52,087 bases of DNA, from assembly GCA_049658265.1 (NCBI GenBank), contig JBASOM010000137.1, positions 1 to 52,087 of the forward strand. The letters are read 5' to 3'. The DNA is from DTU063 sp001512695 (GTDB lineage Bacteria > Bacillota > Thermosediminibacteria > Thermosediminibacterales > Tepidanaerobacteraceae). Below, piece after piece: positions 35,479 through 42,819 of the stretch (position 1 is the stretch's first letter; each line of letters opens with the position of its first letter). Both the position numbers and the translations under genes were made by a program. The notes under the pieces were generated by a model, which was given only the letters and a program-made list of their open reading frames with translations, was not told the DNA's origin and ran no database searches.

Positions 35479-36441
35479 TTATTCACCCTTTCTCGGTTTT
35501 AGAACAGAAAGCTTTTCTGCAGCTCTCAATTTTGCACTCCGAGCCCGAGGGTTAACTTCGATTTCTCCTTGTGAAGGATATATGGGTTTTGATGTTAAAA
35601 TCTTAATGGTTTTAAAGTGATTACAGGTGCAGATTAAAGCATTTTTTGGACAGATACAATCGCTGGCTAAAAACTTAAATGCGTCTTTGACAATTCTATC
35701 TTCCAGTGAGTGAAAAGTTATGACGCAAATTCTACCTGCGGGTTTTAACAGTTCAACTGCATCCTTAATGCTCGATTCTAAAATTTCGAGTTCCTTGTTC
35801 ACGTATATGCGAAGGGCCTGAAAAGTCTTGCGGGCAGGATGACCGCCCTTTCGCCTGGCCCTGGCAGGTATGGCATCCTTTATAATGTCTACTAATTGTC
35901 CCGTTGTGATTATCTTTTGCTGCTTGCGCCTTTCGCAGATGAAATCGGCAATGCGCCCTGCCCAGGGTTCTTCGCCATACTCCCTAATTATGCGCTTTAG
36001 TTCCTCTCTGGACATTTCATTGACCACGTCTTTTGCGGTTAGGGGATTGCGCTTGTCCATTCTCATATCGAGGACTGCATCCTGCATGTACGAAAAGCCC
36101 CTTGACCCCTTATCCAATTGGTGAGATGAGACCCCTAAATCAAAAAGGATTCCATCGATGGCACTTATATTGTTTTCTCTGATGATTTTTTTAACGTTAG
36201 AAAAATTATCGTGAATAAGTCTGATGTCTCCTTGATATTTAGAAAATATTTGCCTTGCATTTGAAATTGCCGCTTCGTCCTGGTCTATTCCAATAAAAGT
36301 TCCGCTATACTCTGCCTTCTTTATTAGTTCCCTAAAATGCCCTCCACCACCCAGTGTTGCATCAACATACACACCCCCGGGTTTGGGATTTAATATTTCA
36401 ATGACCTCGTTTAATAGTATAGGCACGTGATGGTAATTCAT
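35479..36441 (-). CDS. rsmH: 16S rRNA (cytosine1402-N4)-methyltransferase RsmH
   Basis: Methylates N4 of C1402 in the ribosomal P site. The SAM-binding loop DATLGGGGH lies near residue 30; FDLGVSSHQLD, RGFSYMQDAVLDMRMD, ARKTFQALRIYVNKEL and ITFHSLEDRIVK follow, all family signatures. The ATG at 36441 is eight bases after AGGAG; a GTG two codons earlier is too close to that site. Second gene of the mra operon. Confidence 0.97.
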   Translation of the reverse strand: MNYHHVPILLNEVIEILNPKPGGVYVDATLGGGGHFRELIKKAEYSGTFIGIDQDEAAISNARQIFSKYQGDIRLIHDNFSNVKKIIRENNISAIDGILFDLGVSSHQLDKGSRGFSYMQDAVLDMRMDKRNPLTAKDVVNEMSREELKRIIREYGEEPWAGRIADFICERRKQQKIITTGQLVDIIKDAIPARARRKGGHPARKTFQALRIYVNKELEILESSIKDAVELLKPAGRICVITFHSLEDRIVKDAFKFLASDCICPKNALICTCNHFKTIKILTSKPIYPSQGEIEVNPRARSAKLRAAEKLSVLKPRKGE

Positions 36442-36452
36442 TAGCACAACTC

Positions 36453-36881
36453 CTATATGCCTAAGTCCAGGGTTTCAGCAATATCCTCGTAAGACTCAGC
36501 AGCCTTGACACTGTAGGCTTCCCATTGCTCCTGACTCCATATCTCTACTCTGTTGGAAACGCCAATAATTACAACATCTCTTTCGATGCCGGCATGTTCC
36601 CTAAGCTGCGGAGGGATCAGTATTCTGCCCTGTTTATCCATTTCAGCCTCCACTGCTCCTGCAAAAAAGAACCTTATAAAAGCACGGGCATCTTTTTGAG
36701 TGAAGGGAAGAGTTTTTAACTTTTGTTCCAGCACAGCCCACTCATCTCTAGGATATACAAAAAGACAGCCGTCTAAACCTTTGGTCAAAACAAAGCTCTG
36801 GCCAAGGTCCTCCCGAAACTTTGAGGGGATTATCAATCTGCCTTTTTGATCAAGGGAATGCTGAAACTGGCCGATAAACAT
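36453..36881 (-). CDS. mraZ: Transcriptional regulator MraZ
   Basis: A DNA-binding regulator of the dcw cluster, built of two SpoVT/AbrB-like halves: DQKGRLIIPSKFRE (about 11-24) and DKQGRILIPPQLREH (about 82-96). It represses or tunes its own operon in characterised bacteria by binding repeats upstream. The 142 residues are full length. The ribosome site GGAGTG is itself part of a fourth copy of the operator repeat. First gene of the dcw run. Confidence 0.96.
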   Translation of the reverse strand: MFIGQFQHSLDQKGRLIIPSKFREDLGQSFVLTKGLDGCLFVYPRDEWAVLEQKLKTLPFTQKDARAFIRFFFAGAVEAEMDKQGRILIPPQLREHAGIERDVVIIGVSNRVEIWSQEQWEAYSVKAAESYEDIAETLDLGI

Positions 36882-36888
36882 TATTTTT

Positions 36889-36939
36889 CACTCCACTTTA
36901 ATGGTGTATCTTACCACTTCACTCCACTTCTCCCCACTT
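36889..36939 (-). promoter_or_regulatory. mraZ: MraZ operator: 10-base tandem repeats
   Basis: Three perfectly phased 10-base repeats, AAGTGGGGAG, AAGTGGAGTG and AAGTGGTAAG (36930-36939, 36920-36929, 36910-36919). A fourth copy, AAGTGGAGTG, lies at 36889-36898, 21 bases from its neighbour and overlapping the mraZ ribosome site. Helically phased GTGG-type repeats upstream of mraZ are the known MraZ-binding arrangement. Confidence 0.85.
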
Positions 36940-36977
36940 ATTCTATTCTATGAATCTTTTATAAATCCTTCTTTTGA

Positions 36978-37004
36978 CAAAAAAAAAGATGGAATTAATC
37001 CATC
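36978..37004 (-). terminator. Terminator after the M16 peptidase genes
   Basis: Hairpin GATGGA/TCCATC (36988-37004) followed on the minus strand by nine T residues. It isolates the M16 pair from mraZ. Confidence 0.9.
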
Positions 37005-37048
37005 TAAAATACATAGGCTTTTCCTCATTTGTATATGCGCCTAACGAA

Positions 37049-38323
37049 CTATTTAGGGATTACCAAGGATGTAGCATTTCTGGAAAAATCAAAGAAACTA
37101 TTCAGTCGTTCTGTGACATCCTGCATGGTTATTTCCTCTAAAACCTTTAAGTAGTCGAAAATATTAATGTTTTTGTGATGGTAAGACACAAAATTCGTCG
37201 CAATAAACTCAAGGGAGTTGAAACCGGATATAAATTCCCCCGTATACTTCTTTTTAACTCGCTGAAAGTCCTCAATGTCTATACCTTTTTCTATGGTGCT
37301 CGAAATACACCCAAGAAGTTCCCCGTGCAGTTTCTCTGGGTCCTTTGTCTCGCCGCCTATCGTGCAAAAGCCGTAATCCTTATGCCCTTCATATCCGAAG
37401 CTAAACCTATCATCGATGAGACCTTCTTCATAAAGGCGCTCAAATAATTCCGAGCTTCTGCCAAACATGATTTCCAATAACAATTCAGTTGTTATCTCTT
37501 TTTTCAATAAGGCCTTTCCATCGGAACCCACATCAGCATCCTTAAAGCCCGTTAAAAACAGGGGCTCGTTAACATCAAGCTTTACCTCATGGCTTACTTT
37601 ATGGATGGTGGTCGGTTCTTCGGGATATATCCTTTTTATTTCAGCCTGCGGCGATAAGCCTTTTGATGCCTCATTTTTTTCAACCAGTTCGAAAACTTCC
37701 TCGGGATCTATGCAACCTATGACGAATAAAATCATATTGCTGGGATGGTAAAAAGTATGGTAACACTTATACAAGGTTTCGACATCAATATTTTGTATGG
37801 ATTCCACCGTACCCCCGATATCAATCCTAACGGGGTGTTTGTGGTACAAGCATTTTAAAAGGTTGAGCAGAAGCTGCCACTCGGGCTCATCTTCATACAT
37901 TCTGAGTTCTTGAGTAATTATGCCTTTTTCTTTTTCAACGCTTTCCTCTGTAAAATATGGAGACTCAACGAATTCCAGCAGCAATTTAAGGCTTTCTCTG
38001 AAATGGGATGTGCCCGAAAAGAGATATGTGGTATTGGTATAACTGGTATAGGCATTGGGGGAGGCACCCAGCTCGGAGAACTTATCAAATACGTTTCCGT
38101 ATTCCATTTCAAACATTTTATGCTCTAAAAAGTGAGCTATGCCTTCCGGAACTTTTAAGTGTTCCCCCGTACCCGGCACTATGAATTCGCTGTCTATTGA
38201 CCCGTAATTGGTAGAGTACATGGCAAATATTTTATTATAATCCTTTTTTGGCAGGACATATACTTTGAGGCCGCTTTGTGTTTCCTTTGAAAACAAGCGT
38301 TCCGCTAAACAGCTTTCCATCAT
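37049..38323 (-). CDS. M16 family zinc peptidase (YmfH-like, catalytic)
   Basis: A 424-residue M16-type (pitrilysin/insulinase superfamily) peptidase. The inverted zinc motif HFLEH is present (His64, Glu67, His68), with the downstream Glu region IITQELRMYEDEPEWQ. Two M16 repeats are visible; the second contains FGRSSELFERLYEEGLID. No signal peptide, so cytoplasmic. It is paired with an inactive partner gene 15 bases upstream, as in the ymfF-ymfH pair of Bacillus. The substrate is unknown; related pairs process small peptides. Confidence 0.92.
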   Translation of the reverse strand: MMESCLAERLFSKETQSGLKVYVLPKKDYNKIFAMYSTNYGSIDSEFIVPGTGEHLKVPEGIAHFLEHKMFEMEYGNVFDKFSELGASPNAYTSYTNTTYLFSGTSHFRESLKLLLEFVESPYFTEESVEKEKGIITQELRMYEDEPEWQLLLNLLKCLYHKHPVRIDIGGTVESIQNIDVETLYKCYHTFYHPSNMILFVIGCIDPEEVFELVEKNEASKGLSPQAEIKRIYPEEPTTIHKVSHEVKLDVNEPLFLTGFKDADVGSDGKALLKKEITTELLLEIMFGRSSELFERLYEEGLIDDRFSFGYEGHKDYGFCTIGGETKDPEKLHGELLGCISSTIEKGIDIEDFQRVKKKYTGEFISGFNSLEFIATNFVSYHHKNINIFDYLKVLEEITMQDVTERLNSFFDFSRNATSLVIPK

Positions 38324-38338
38324 TAACCACCTTCCGAC

Positions 38339-39643
38339 TCACTTTTTATTAAGAAAGAATACCGTGTCCAAACAGATTCTTTCAGCAACATTTACCACAT
38401 CGGTTTTTGTCACTTTATATAGGTTTTCGATGATCTCCTTTGTGCTCCTCTGGACACCGTTTAAAATACCGTCTAAATACAGGCTGATAATCATGGCTGG
38501 ATTATCGGCGGCTTCCTTAAAGGAATTGACAAGACACTTTATGGTACTGTCAAATTCATAATCCGAAATCTTTCCCTCACGAATATCCTCGAGCTGCTGA
38601 TTTATTATTTCAATGGCCCTTTCCCTATCATCGAAATCTATTCCGCTGCTTACAATCATCAAACCCTTGTTCTTCTCCAGCCTTGAAAAGGCATAATATG
38701 CTAAACTGGCCTTTTCTCTGACATTTTGGAAGAGCTTAGAATGGGAGCCACCGCCAAGGATTCCATTGTACACCATCAGCGAATAATAATCCTCATCGCT
38801 GTATTTCGTATTCGTCCTAAAACCCATTGTCAGCTTGCCTTGATTCACATCCTGCTTTTCCTCAGCATAATTCGGCTCTTGGATGAACTTGGTCACAAAG
38901 TTGGTTTTCACCTGTTTTGCATCCTTGCGTTCAAAAGTGAAGAGGTCTTCGATTATTCTAGCGATCTCATCTTCATATACATCGCCCAGCACAAAGAAAT
39001 CTATCGGACAGGATGACAGGCATTCCCTGTAAAAACTATACAGATTCTCGTTGTCGATAAAATCCAAATCCTCCACATTGCCGTATCTGTAAATGCTGAA
39101 AGCTTCATCTTTACACATTTCTTGGAAACATCTTTCGATGACATAATTAAACTTGTCATTGTAAAGCGATTCTATGTTTCTTTTTAAAACATCCTTTTCC
39201 TGGTCAACATAACTCTTTTTAAAAGCTCCCCCCTCCACAACTGGGTCTAATATCATATCCCTAAAGGCAGTCAAAGCTTTTGTCAATATGTTTCCTCCGG
39301 GGATGTAGTTGTCATTTACTATTTCCATGAAAAATTGAACTATTTGTATCTCGCCACGCTTTAAGATATCGCCTCCAATAGTCGTTCCGTACAGGTCTTC
39401 CAGGAACAAATTGAATTTCCTCGATGTGGGAAAACTCTTACTGCCCCGTTTCAAGACAAAGGGCAAAAGTGCAGTTTTCGTTGCGGTATTACGAGCTAGA
39501 TTTTGGTGAATAAATAAGTAAAAAGTAATGGTCTTAAATTTCGATGTAGAATGGATGTATATGTTAATACCATTCTTCAAGCTTTTCCGTTTGAAGATAT
39601 TATCCAAAACTCCGACCTCCTCAATTATTATAGACATGGACAT
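38339..39643 (-). CDS. M16 family peptidase-like protein (YmfF-like, non-catalytic)
   Basis: A 434-residue M16 homologue. At the place of the zinc motif it reads LLPFVLKRGSKSFP, so the HxxEH ligands are missing. It probably forms a heterodimer with the active partner encoded next. The C-terminal repeat has GGGSHSKLFQNVREKASLAYY, the substrate-binding signature of M16 partners. The start is uncertain: ATG 39643 and ATG 39637 follow AAAGGAG, while a TTG at 39607 sits eight bases after GAGGAGG and would begin DNIFKRKSLKNG. Confidence 0.88.
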   Translation of the reverse strand: MSMSIIIEEVGVLDNIFKRKSLKNGINIYIHSTSKFKTITFYLFIHQNLARNTATKTALLPFVLKRGSKSFPTSRKFNLFLEDLYGTTIGGDILKRGEIQIVQFFMEIVNDNYIPGGNILTKALTAFRDMILDPVVEGGAFKKSYVDQEKDVLKRNIESLYNDKFNYVIERCFQEMCKDEAFSIYRYGNVEDLDFIDNENLYSFYRECLSSCPIDFFVLGDVYEDEIARIIEDLFTFERKDAKQVKTNFVTKFIQEPNYAEEKQDVNQGKLTMGFRTNTKYSDEDYYSLMVYNGILGGGSHSKLFQNVREKASLAYYAFSRLEKNKGLMIVSSGIDFDDRERAIEIINQQLEDIREGKISDYEFDSTIKCLVNSFKEAADNPAMIISLYLDGILNGVQRSTKEIIENLYKVTKTDVVNVAERICLDTVFFLNKK

Positions 39644-39754
39644 CTTCTCCTTTTTCTACAAAATTCCTGCTTTTTTTCGTTTATTTTTATATTATCCCCT
39701 TCATTGCTAGCTAATACCGATAATTTTACATGGGCATAAAAAACAAAAAAGGGT

Positions 39755-39783
39755 TTGAAATAAAGTATTGATTATAGTATAAT
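39755..39783 (+). promoter_or_regulatory. Promoter of tRNA-Pro
   Basis: TTGAAA (39755-39760), 17 bases, TATAAT (39778-39783), ten bases before the tRNA. A strong sigma-A match. Confidence 0.8.
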
Positions 39784-39792
39784 AATCTTTGT

Positions 39793-39869
39793 CGGGGCGT
39801 AGCGCAGCTTGGTAGCGCGTTCGGTTCGGGTCCGAAAGGCCGTGGGTTCAAATCCCGCCGCCCCGACCA
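39793..39869 (+). tRNA. tRNA-Pro (anticodon CGG)
   Basis: A 77-base tRNA with encoded CCA. The acceptor stem CGGGGCG/CGCCCCG pairs perfectly; the anticodon arm is TTCGG/CCGAA with loop TTCGGGT, giving anticodon CGG (39827-39829). The T arm contains GGTTCAAATCC. It reads CCG proline codons. It is the first of the only two plus-strand genes in the window. Confidence 0.96.
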
Positions 39870-39920
39870 TTAATAATTTTGCTTACCACTTTACAACGCA
39901 CAATTTAATACTTTTGCTCT

Positions 39921-39950
39921 AAAACCACCAAAAGGTGGTTTTTTTGTTTT
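39921..39950 (+). terminator. Terminator after tRNA-Pro
   Basis: AAAACCACC, a short AAAA loop, GGTGGTTTT and a T run. It is 50 bases past the tRNA end and before the hypothetical gene. Confidence 0.88.
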
Positions 39951-39985
39951 TAAATATGCCATAATAGGCATTAGGAGCTGATTCG

Positions 39986-40624
39986 ATGTTACAAATAGAC
40001 GATGCAGGCAGCGGAAGCTTAATAGGCGGAACCTGTATAGGACTTTATTTGCCTGAGCATAACATATTTAAATATGACTTTATTCCTTTGGAATGTTATA
40101 CACCTGAAAATTTTAAACAAAAAAAATATCAGAAATATGTGGTCTACATAATATCGAATTTTTTCAAGGAGCTGGATATACCTCTTGACGAAGAGATACA
40201 GCTTTGCCAAGGATATATCTTTGACTTTCTCCGTGAATATCTAACTTTAAAGGGATACCGATGGAATAGCGTAAAGATTGAAGGCGCACTGCAGGAAAAA
40301 GTTGAAAAAGCTTTTGAAAACTACGCCATTTCTTTGGGATTGCCCCAAAGTTATATATCATATACAAAATTTCCCTTTCACTTTCATAAACTTTTACGCT
40401 GGGTATATGCAGATTACGACAACAGAAAGCAGTTTTGTAAAAGCGGATGGAAAAGCTGGCTAAAATACGGCAACCTTCCGATAAAAACCAGTTATGGAAA
40501 TATGAATTCATCAGGGTATTTCTGTTTGAAATGCGGTAAAAAAATAAAGGCAAAAAGCCCCATAAAAATCCTTGAATTTATTAGTAATAAAAAGAACCTC
40601 ATATACATTCACCAAAATTGCTAA
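39986..40624 (+). CDS. Hypothetical protein with RNase H-like N terminus and zinc-ribbon-like tail
   Basis: A 212-residue protein I cannot assign to a family. AGGAG lies eight bases before the ATG. It starts MLQIDDAGSGSLIGGTCIG, a hydrophobic strand with an Asp-Asp-Ala-Gly motif that recalls the DEAGRG strand of RNase HII and other RNase H-fold enzymes. The middle is rich in aromatic residues. Near the C terminus CLKCGKK and a final Cys could form a partial zinc site. It is the only plus-strand protein gene and follows tRNA-Pro after a terminator. The fold is an inference from the first 20 residues; cytoplasmic, as no signal peptide is seen. Confidence 0.7.
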   Translation: MLQIDDAGSGSLIGGTCIGLYLPEHNIFKYDFIPLECYTPENFKQKKYQKYVVYIISNFFKELDIPLDEEIQLCQGYIFDFLREYLTLKGYRWNSVKIEGALQEKVEKAFENYAISLGLPQSYISYTKFPFHFHKLLRWVYADYDNRKQFCKSGWKSWLKYGNLPIKTSYGNMNSSGYFCLKCGKKIKAKSPIKILEFISNKKNLIYIHQNC

Positions 40625-40638
40625 CTTGACTGTGAGTA

Positions 40639-40809
40639 TTAGTCATCCGGAGATATAGCCGTGACAGGACAAATATCTGCACAGGCGCCGCATTCAATGC
40701 ATTTTTCTTCATCTATTTTATATATCTCTCCCTTGATAATAGCATCGGTTGGACACTCGGGTTCGCAAGCACCGCAGGCTATACATTCACTATTGATTCT
40801 ATAAGCCAT
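40639..40809 (-). CDS. 2[4Fe-4S] ferredoxin
   Basis: A 56-residue clostridial-type ferredoxin. Two CxxCxxCxxxCP motifs are complete: CIACGACEPECP (residues 9-20) and CIECGACADICP (37-48). Each binds one cluster with the last Cys supplied by the other motif. It carries low-potential electrons in the cytoplasm. GGAGG lies seven bases before the ATG. It converges on the plus-strand hypothetical gene, only 14 bases apart. It could serve the nearby radical SAM enzyme, but that is only proximity. Confidence 0.93.
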   Translation of the reverse strand: MAYRINSECIACGACEPECPTDAIIKGEIYKIDEEKCIECGACADICPVTAISPDD

Positions 40810-40872
40810 TTTTTTACCTCCATAAAAATTCTGTCCCTCTTTAGTTTGTCAAAAGGCGGCTATTAAAATTCA

Positions 40873-40929
40873 TAAAAAATACCTCCAAGCCGACATCCCG
40901 TCTATTTAGGATGTATAATTTGGAGGTAT
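40873..40929 (-). terminator. Long hairpin terminator after the Spo0E-like gene
   Basis: ATACCTCCAA (40920-40929 on the minus strand) pairs with TTGGAGGTAT (40879-40888), with inner ACATCC/GGATGT pairing, followed by six T residues. The outer stem contains a Shine-Dalgarno-like GGAGG in double-stranded form. Confidence 0.8.
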
Positions 40930-40953
40930 CATGTCAACTTACAGGCCGTTTAA

Positions 40954-41118
40954 TTAATAAACACCGTTATTGAAAGTTTTTAGCTGGTATTCAAGGATTA
41001 GTTTGTCAAGCTTTGAACTGAGTATGTAAACATCCTTGCTTATCAAGCTGCTCTTAGAATCAATAGCTGAATACAGCTGCCTTTTTGCTTCATCTATCTC
41101 TAGAGCTAACTGAACCAT
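40954..41118 (-). CDS. Spo0E-like aspartyl-phosphate phosphatase
   Basis: A 54-residue protein matching the Spo0E family, which dephosphorylates Spo0A-P (or related response regulators) and delays sporulation. The family signature S(Q/S)xLDxLI is seen as SSKLDKLILEY (residues 34-44) within a two-helix layout. AAAGGAG lies before the ATG. It has its own promoter and terminator, so it is a single-gene unit beside scfB. Confidence 0.82.
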   Translation of the reverse strand: MVQLALEIDEAKRQLYSAIDSKSSLISKDVYILSSKLDKLILEYQLKTFNNGVY

Positions 41119-41164
41119 CACAACTTCTCCTTTAATGCATGATAAATTTTGTTAATATGGGAAA

Positions 41165-41193
41165 ATTTTACCACATCAGTGCTGCTTGTGCAA
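41165..41193 (-). promoter_or_regulatory. Promoter of the Spo0E-like gene
   Basis: TTGCAC (41188-41193), 17 bases, TGG-TAAAAT (-10 at 41165-41170, extended). It faces the 54-residue gene about 45 bases away. Confidence 0.65.
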
Positions 41194-41272
41194 CTATAAT
41201 CTTAGCCTAAAAGTCCTATTTTCAATAATAAAATTACAATATCTGTAAAATTTGCCTCAAATTTGCCAATTT

Positions 41273-42661
41273 CTATAAATTGTTGTCACCAGGTGATATA
41301 ACTTCCTGTTGTGAATTTAAATAAATTGCATATTCAATCCGCTTTTTTTGTAATTCACAGGTTATGTGATAGGGCTTTTTCATGTCGCCGTTGATTAAAA
41401 AATTGTTAGCATTGCAGCCGCCACTACAGAAATACCTCGCCCAGCAAGTAGAACACTCATCTTTAGAAAACACATGGGTCTCTTTTAACAAATCAATTAC
41501 ATCATCATTAAGTTTTCCATCAAATATATTCCCCATGAGAAATTGACTTTGACCTACAAATTGGTGGCACGGATATATTTCTCCCGATGGTGTTACCGCC
41601 AGGTAATCTCTGCCGGCACCGCAAGCCCATAATCTTTTATATATGCAGGGGCCATGATAAATGTCCATATTGAAGTGATAAAATCTAAAGGGATTTTCAC
41701 CAGTTTTTTTTCGTCTTAAATATTCCGCAGCAATACGACCGTATTGCTCAAAAAGGACCCGTAAATCCTCTTCTTTTAACAAGTAATCCCCATCATTTCC
41801 AACTACGGGTTCAATGGATATTTCCCTAAATCCTAAATCTGCCAAATGGAAGACATCTTCAGCAAAATCTAGATTATATCTGGTAAAGGTACCCCGAACA
41901 TAATACTCTTTTTTATCCCTTTCTCTGAGTTCAACCATTTTTTGTATCTTATAGACAATATCATCATAAGACCCGCTTCCGTCAGCCCTAACGCGGATAT
42001 GATCATTGACATTTTTTCTCCCGTCAAGACTTAATACTACATTGTCCATATTTTTATGTAGATAATTTATAGTGTTGTCATCAAGCAAAAGGGCATTAGT
42101 AGTGATTGTAAAGTTAAATCTCTTGCGATATTCTTTTTCTAGGGTCTTTGCATATGAAACTACTTCTTTCACCGTTTCCATAGCCAAAAGAGGTTCCCCG
42201 CCAAAAAAATCGATTTCTACATTTCTCATATTACCAGAATTTTCAACTAAAAAATCAACAGCCTTTTTCCCTACCTCGGAACTCATCAACTCTCGTTTTC
42301 CGCTGTAATCGCCTTTTGACGCAAAGCAATATTTACAGCGCAAATTGCAGTCATGGGCCACATTAAGGCATAGGGATTTTACATAATACCTGTTTTCTAA
42401 TTTTCCTAAAATCGGCTTTGCATCTACCTCTGTAAACAGGTAGCCTTCGTCTTTTAAAATTTTAATCTCGTCCAGAACTTCTGTTATTTTCGATTTAGGA
42501 TATTTTGATTGAAGGTCTTGAAGGACTTTTTCATCGGTATTTAAGTCATAGTTCTTTAAGATATCAAAAGCCAAATCATCTAACTGCAAAACTGAACCGC
42601 TATTAACGTCGAGAACAAAATTCTTATCAAATACACGAAATACATGAATTTGGGCTGTCAA
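41273..42661 (-). CDS. scfB: SCIFF peptide maturase (radical SAM/SPASM thioether-forming enzyme)
   Basis: A 462-residue radical SAM enzyme closely resembling the clostridial SCIFF maturase (ScfB/CteB, TIGR03974). The cluster motif CNLRCKYC (Cys105, Cys109, Cys112) lies in CLNVAHDCNLRCKYCFASKG, and the SPASM domain has the expected Cys set (GPCIYKRLWACGAG, YPCHQFVG, CSTCWARYFCSGGC, ITCEL). The N-terminal 90 residues form a RiPP-recognition-like domain starting HVFRVFDKNFVLDVNSGS. Characterised members form Cys-Thr thioether bonds in the 46-residue SCIFF peptide. No Cys-rich precursor gene was found next to it. The start is a TTG six bases after GGGAGAGG. Confidence 0.92.
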   Translation of the reverse strand: MTAQIHVFRVFDKNFVLDVNSGSVLQLDDLAFDILKNYDLNTDEKVLQDLQSKYPKSKITEVLDEIKILKDEGYLFTEVDAKPILGKLENRYYVKSLCLNVAHDCNLRCKYCFASKGDYSGKRELMSSEVGKKAVDFLVENSGNMRNVEIDFFGGEPLLAMETVKEVVSYAKTLEKEYRKRFNFTITTNALLLDDNTINYLHKNMDNVVLSLDGRKNVNDHIRVRADGSGSYDDIVYKIQKMVELRERDKKEYYVRGTFTRYNLDFAEDVFHLADLGFREISIEPVVGNDGDYLLKEEDLRVLFEQYGRIAAEYLRRKKTGENPFRFYHFNMDIYHGPCIYKRLWACGAGRDYLAVTPSGEIYPCHQFVGQSQFLMGNIFDGKLNDDVIDLLKETHVFSKDECSTCWARYFCSGGCNANNFLINGDMKKPYHITCELQKKRIEYAIYLNSQQEVISPGDNNL

Positions 42662-42749
42662 GTGTATCCTCTCCCATATTGCAACAATGTTTGTGTAGCA
42701 GTATTCATTTTAACATATATGTTACTTTCATTAAAGATGGTCTAGAAGC

Positions 42750-42796
42750 AAAAAAGGTCTTGCTGCCGTTTTTATAATTTAAGATCAGCAAGACCC
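42750..42796 (-). terminator. Terminator after the transglutaminase gene
   Basis: Ten-base-pair stem GGTCTTGCTG (42786-42795 on the minus strand) with CAGCAAGACC (42756-42765), followed by six T residues. Confidence 0.9.
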
Positions 42797-42819
42797 TATA
42801 TATATAAAGCAGGGTATAT

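Noticed and set aside
39793..39985. tRNA-Pro as an attachment site for an integrated element
   Set aside because: No partial repeat of the tRNA 3' end was noticed further right and no integrase gene is present.
40879..40929. The long inverted repeat with GGAGG in its stem as a mobile-element end
   Set aside because: It is followed by a T run right after a small gene and fits a terminator; no second copy was noticed.
42662..42819. Search for a SCIFF precursor peptide beside scfB
   Set aside because: No frame on either strand has more than one or two cysteines.
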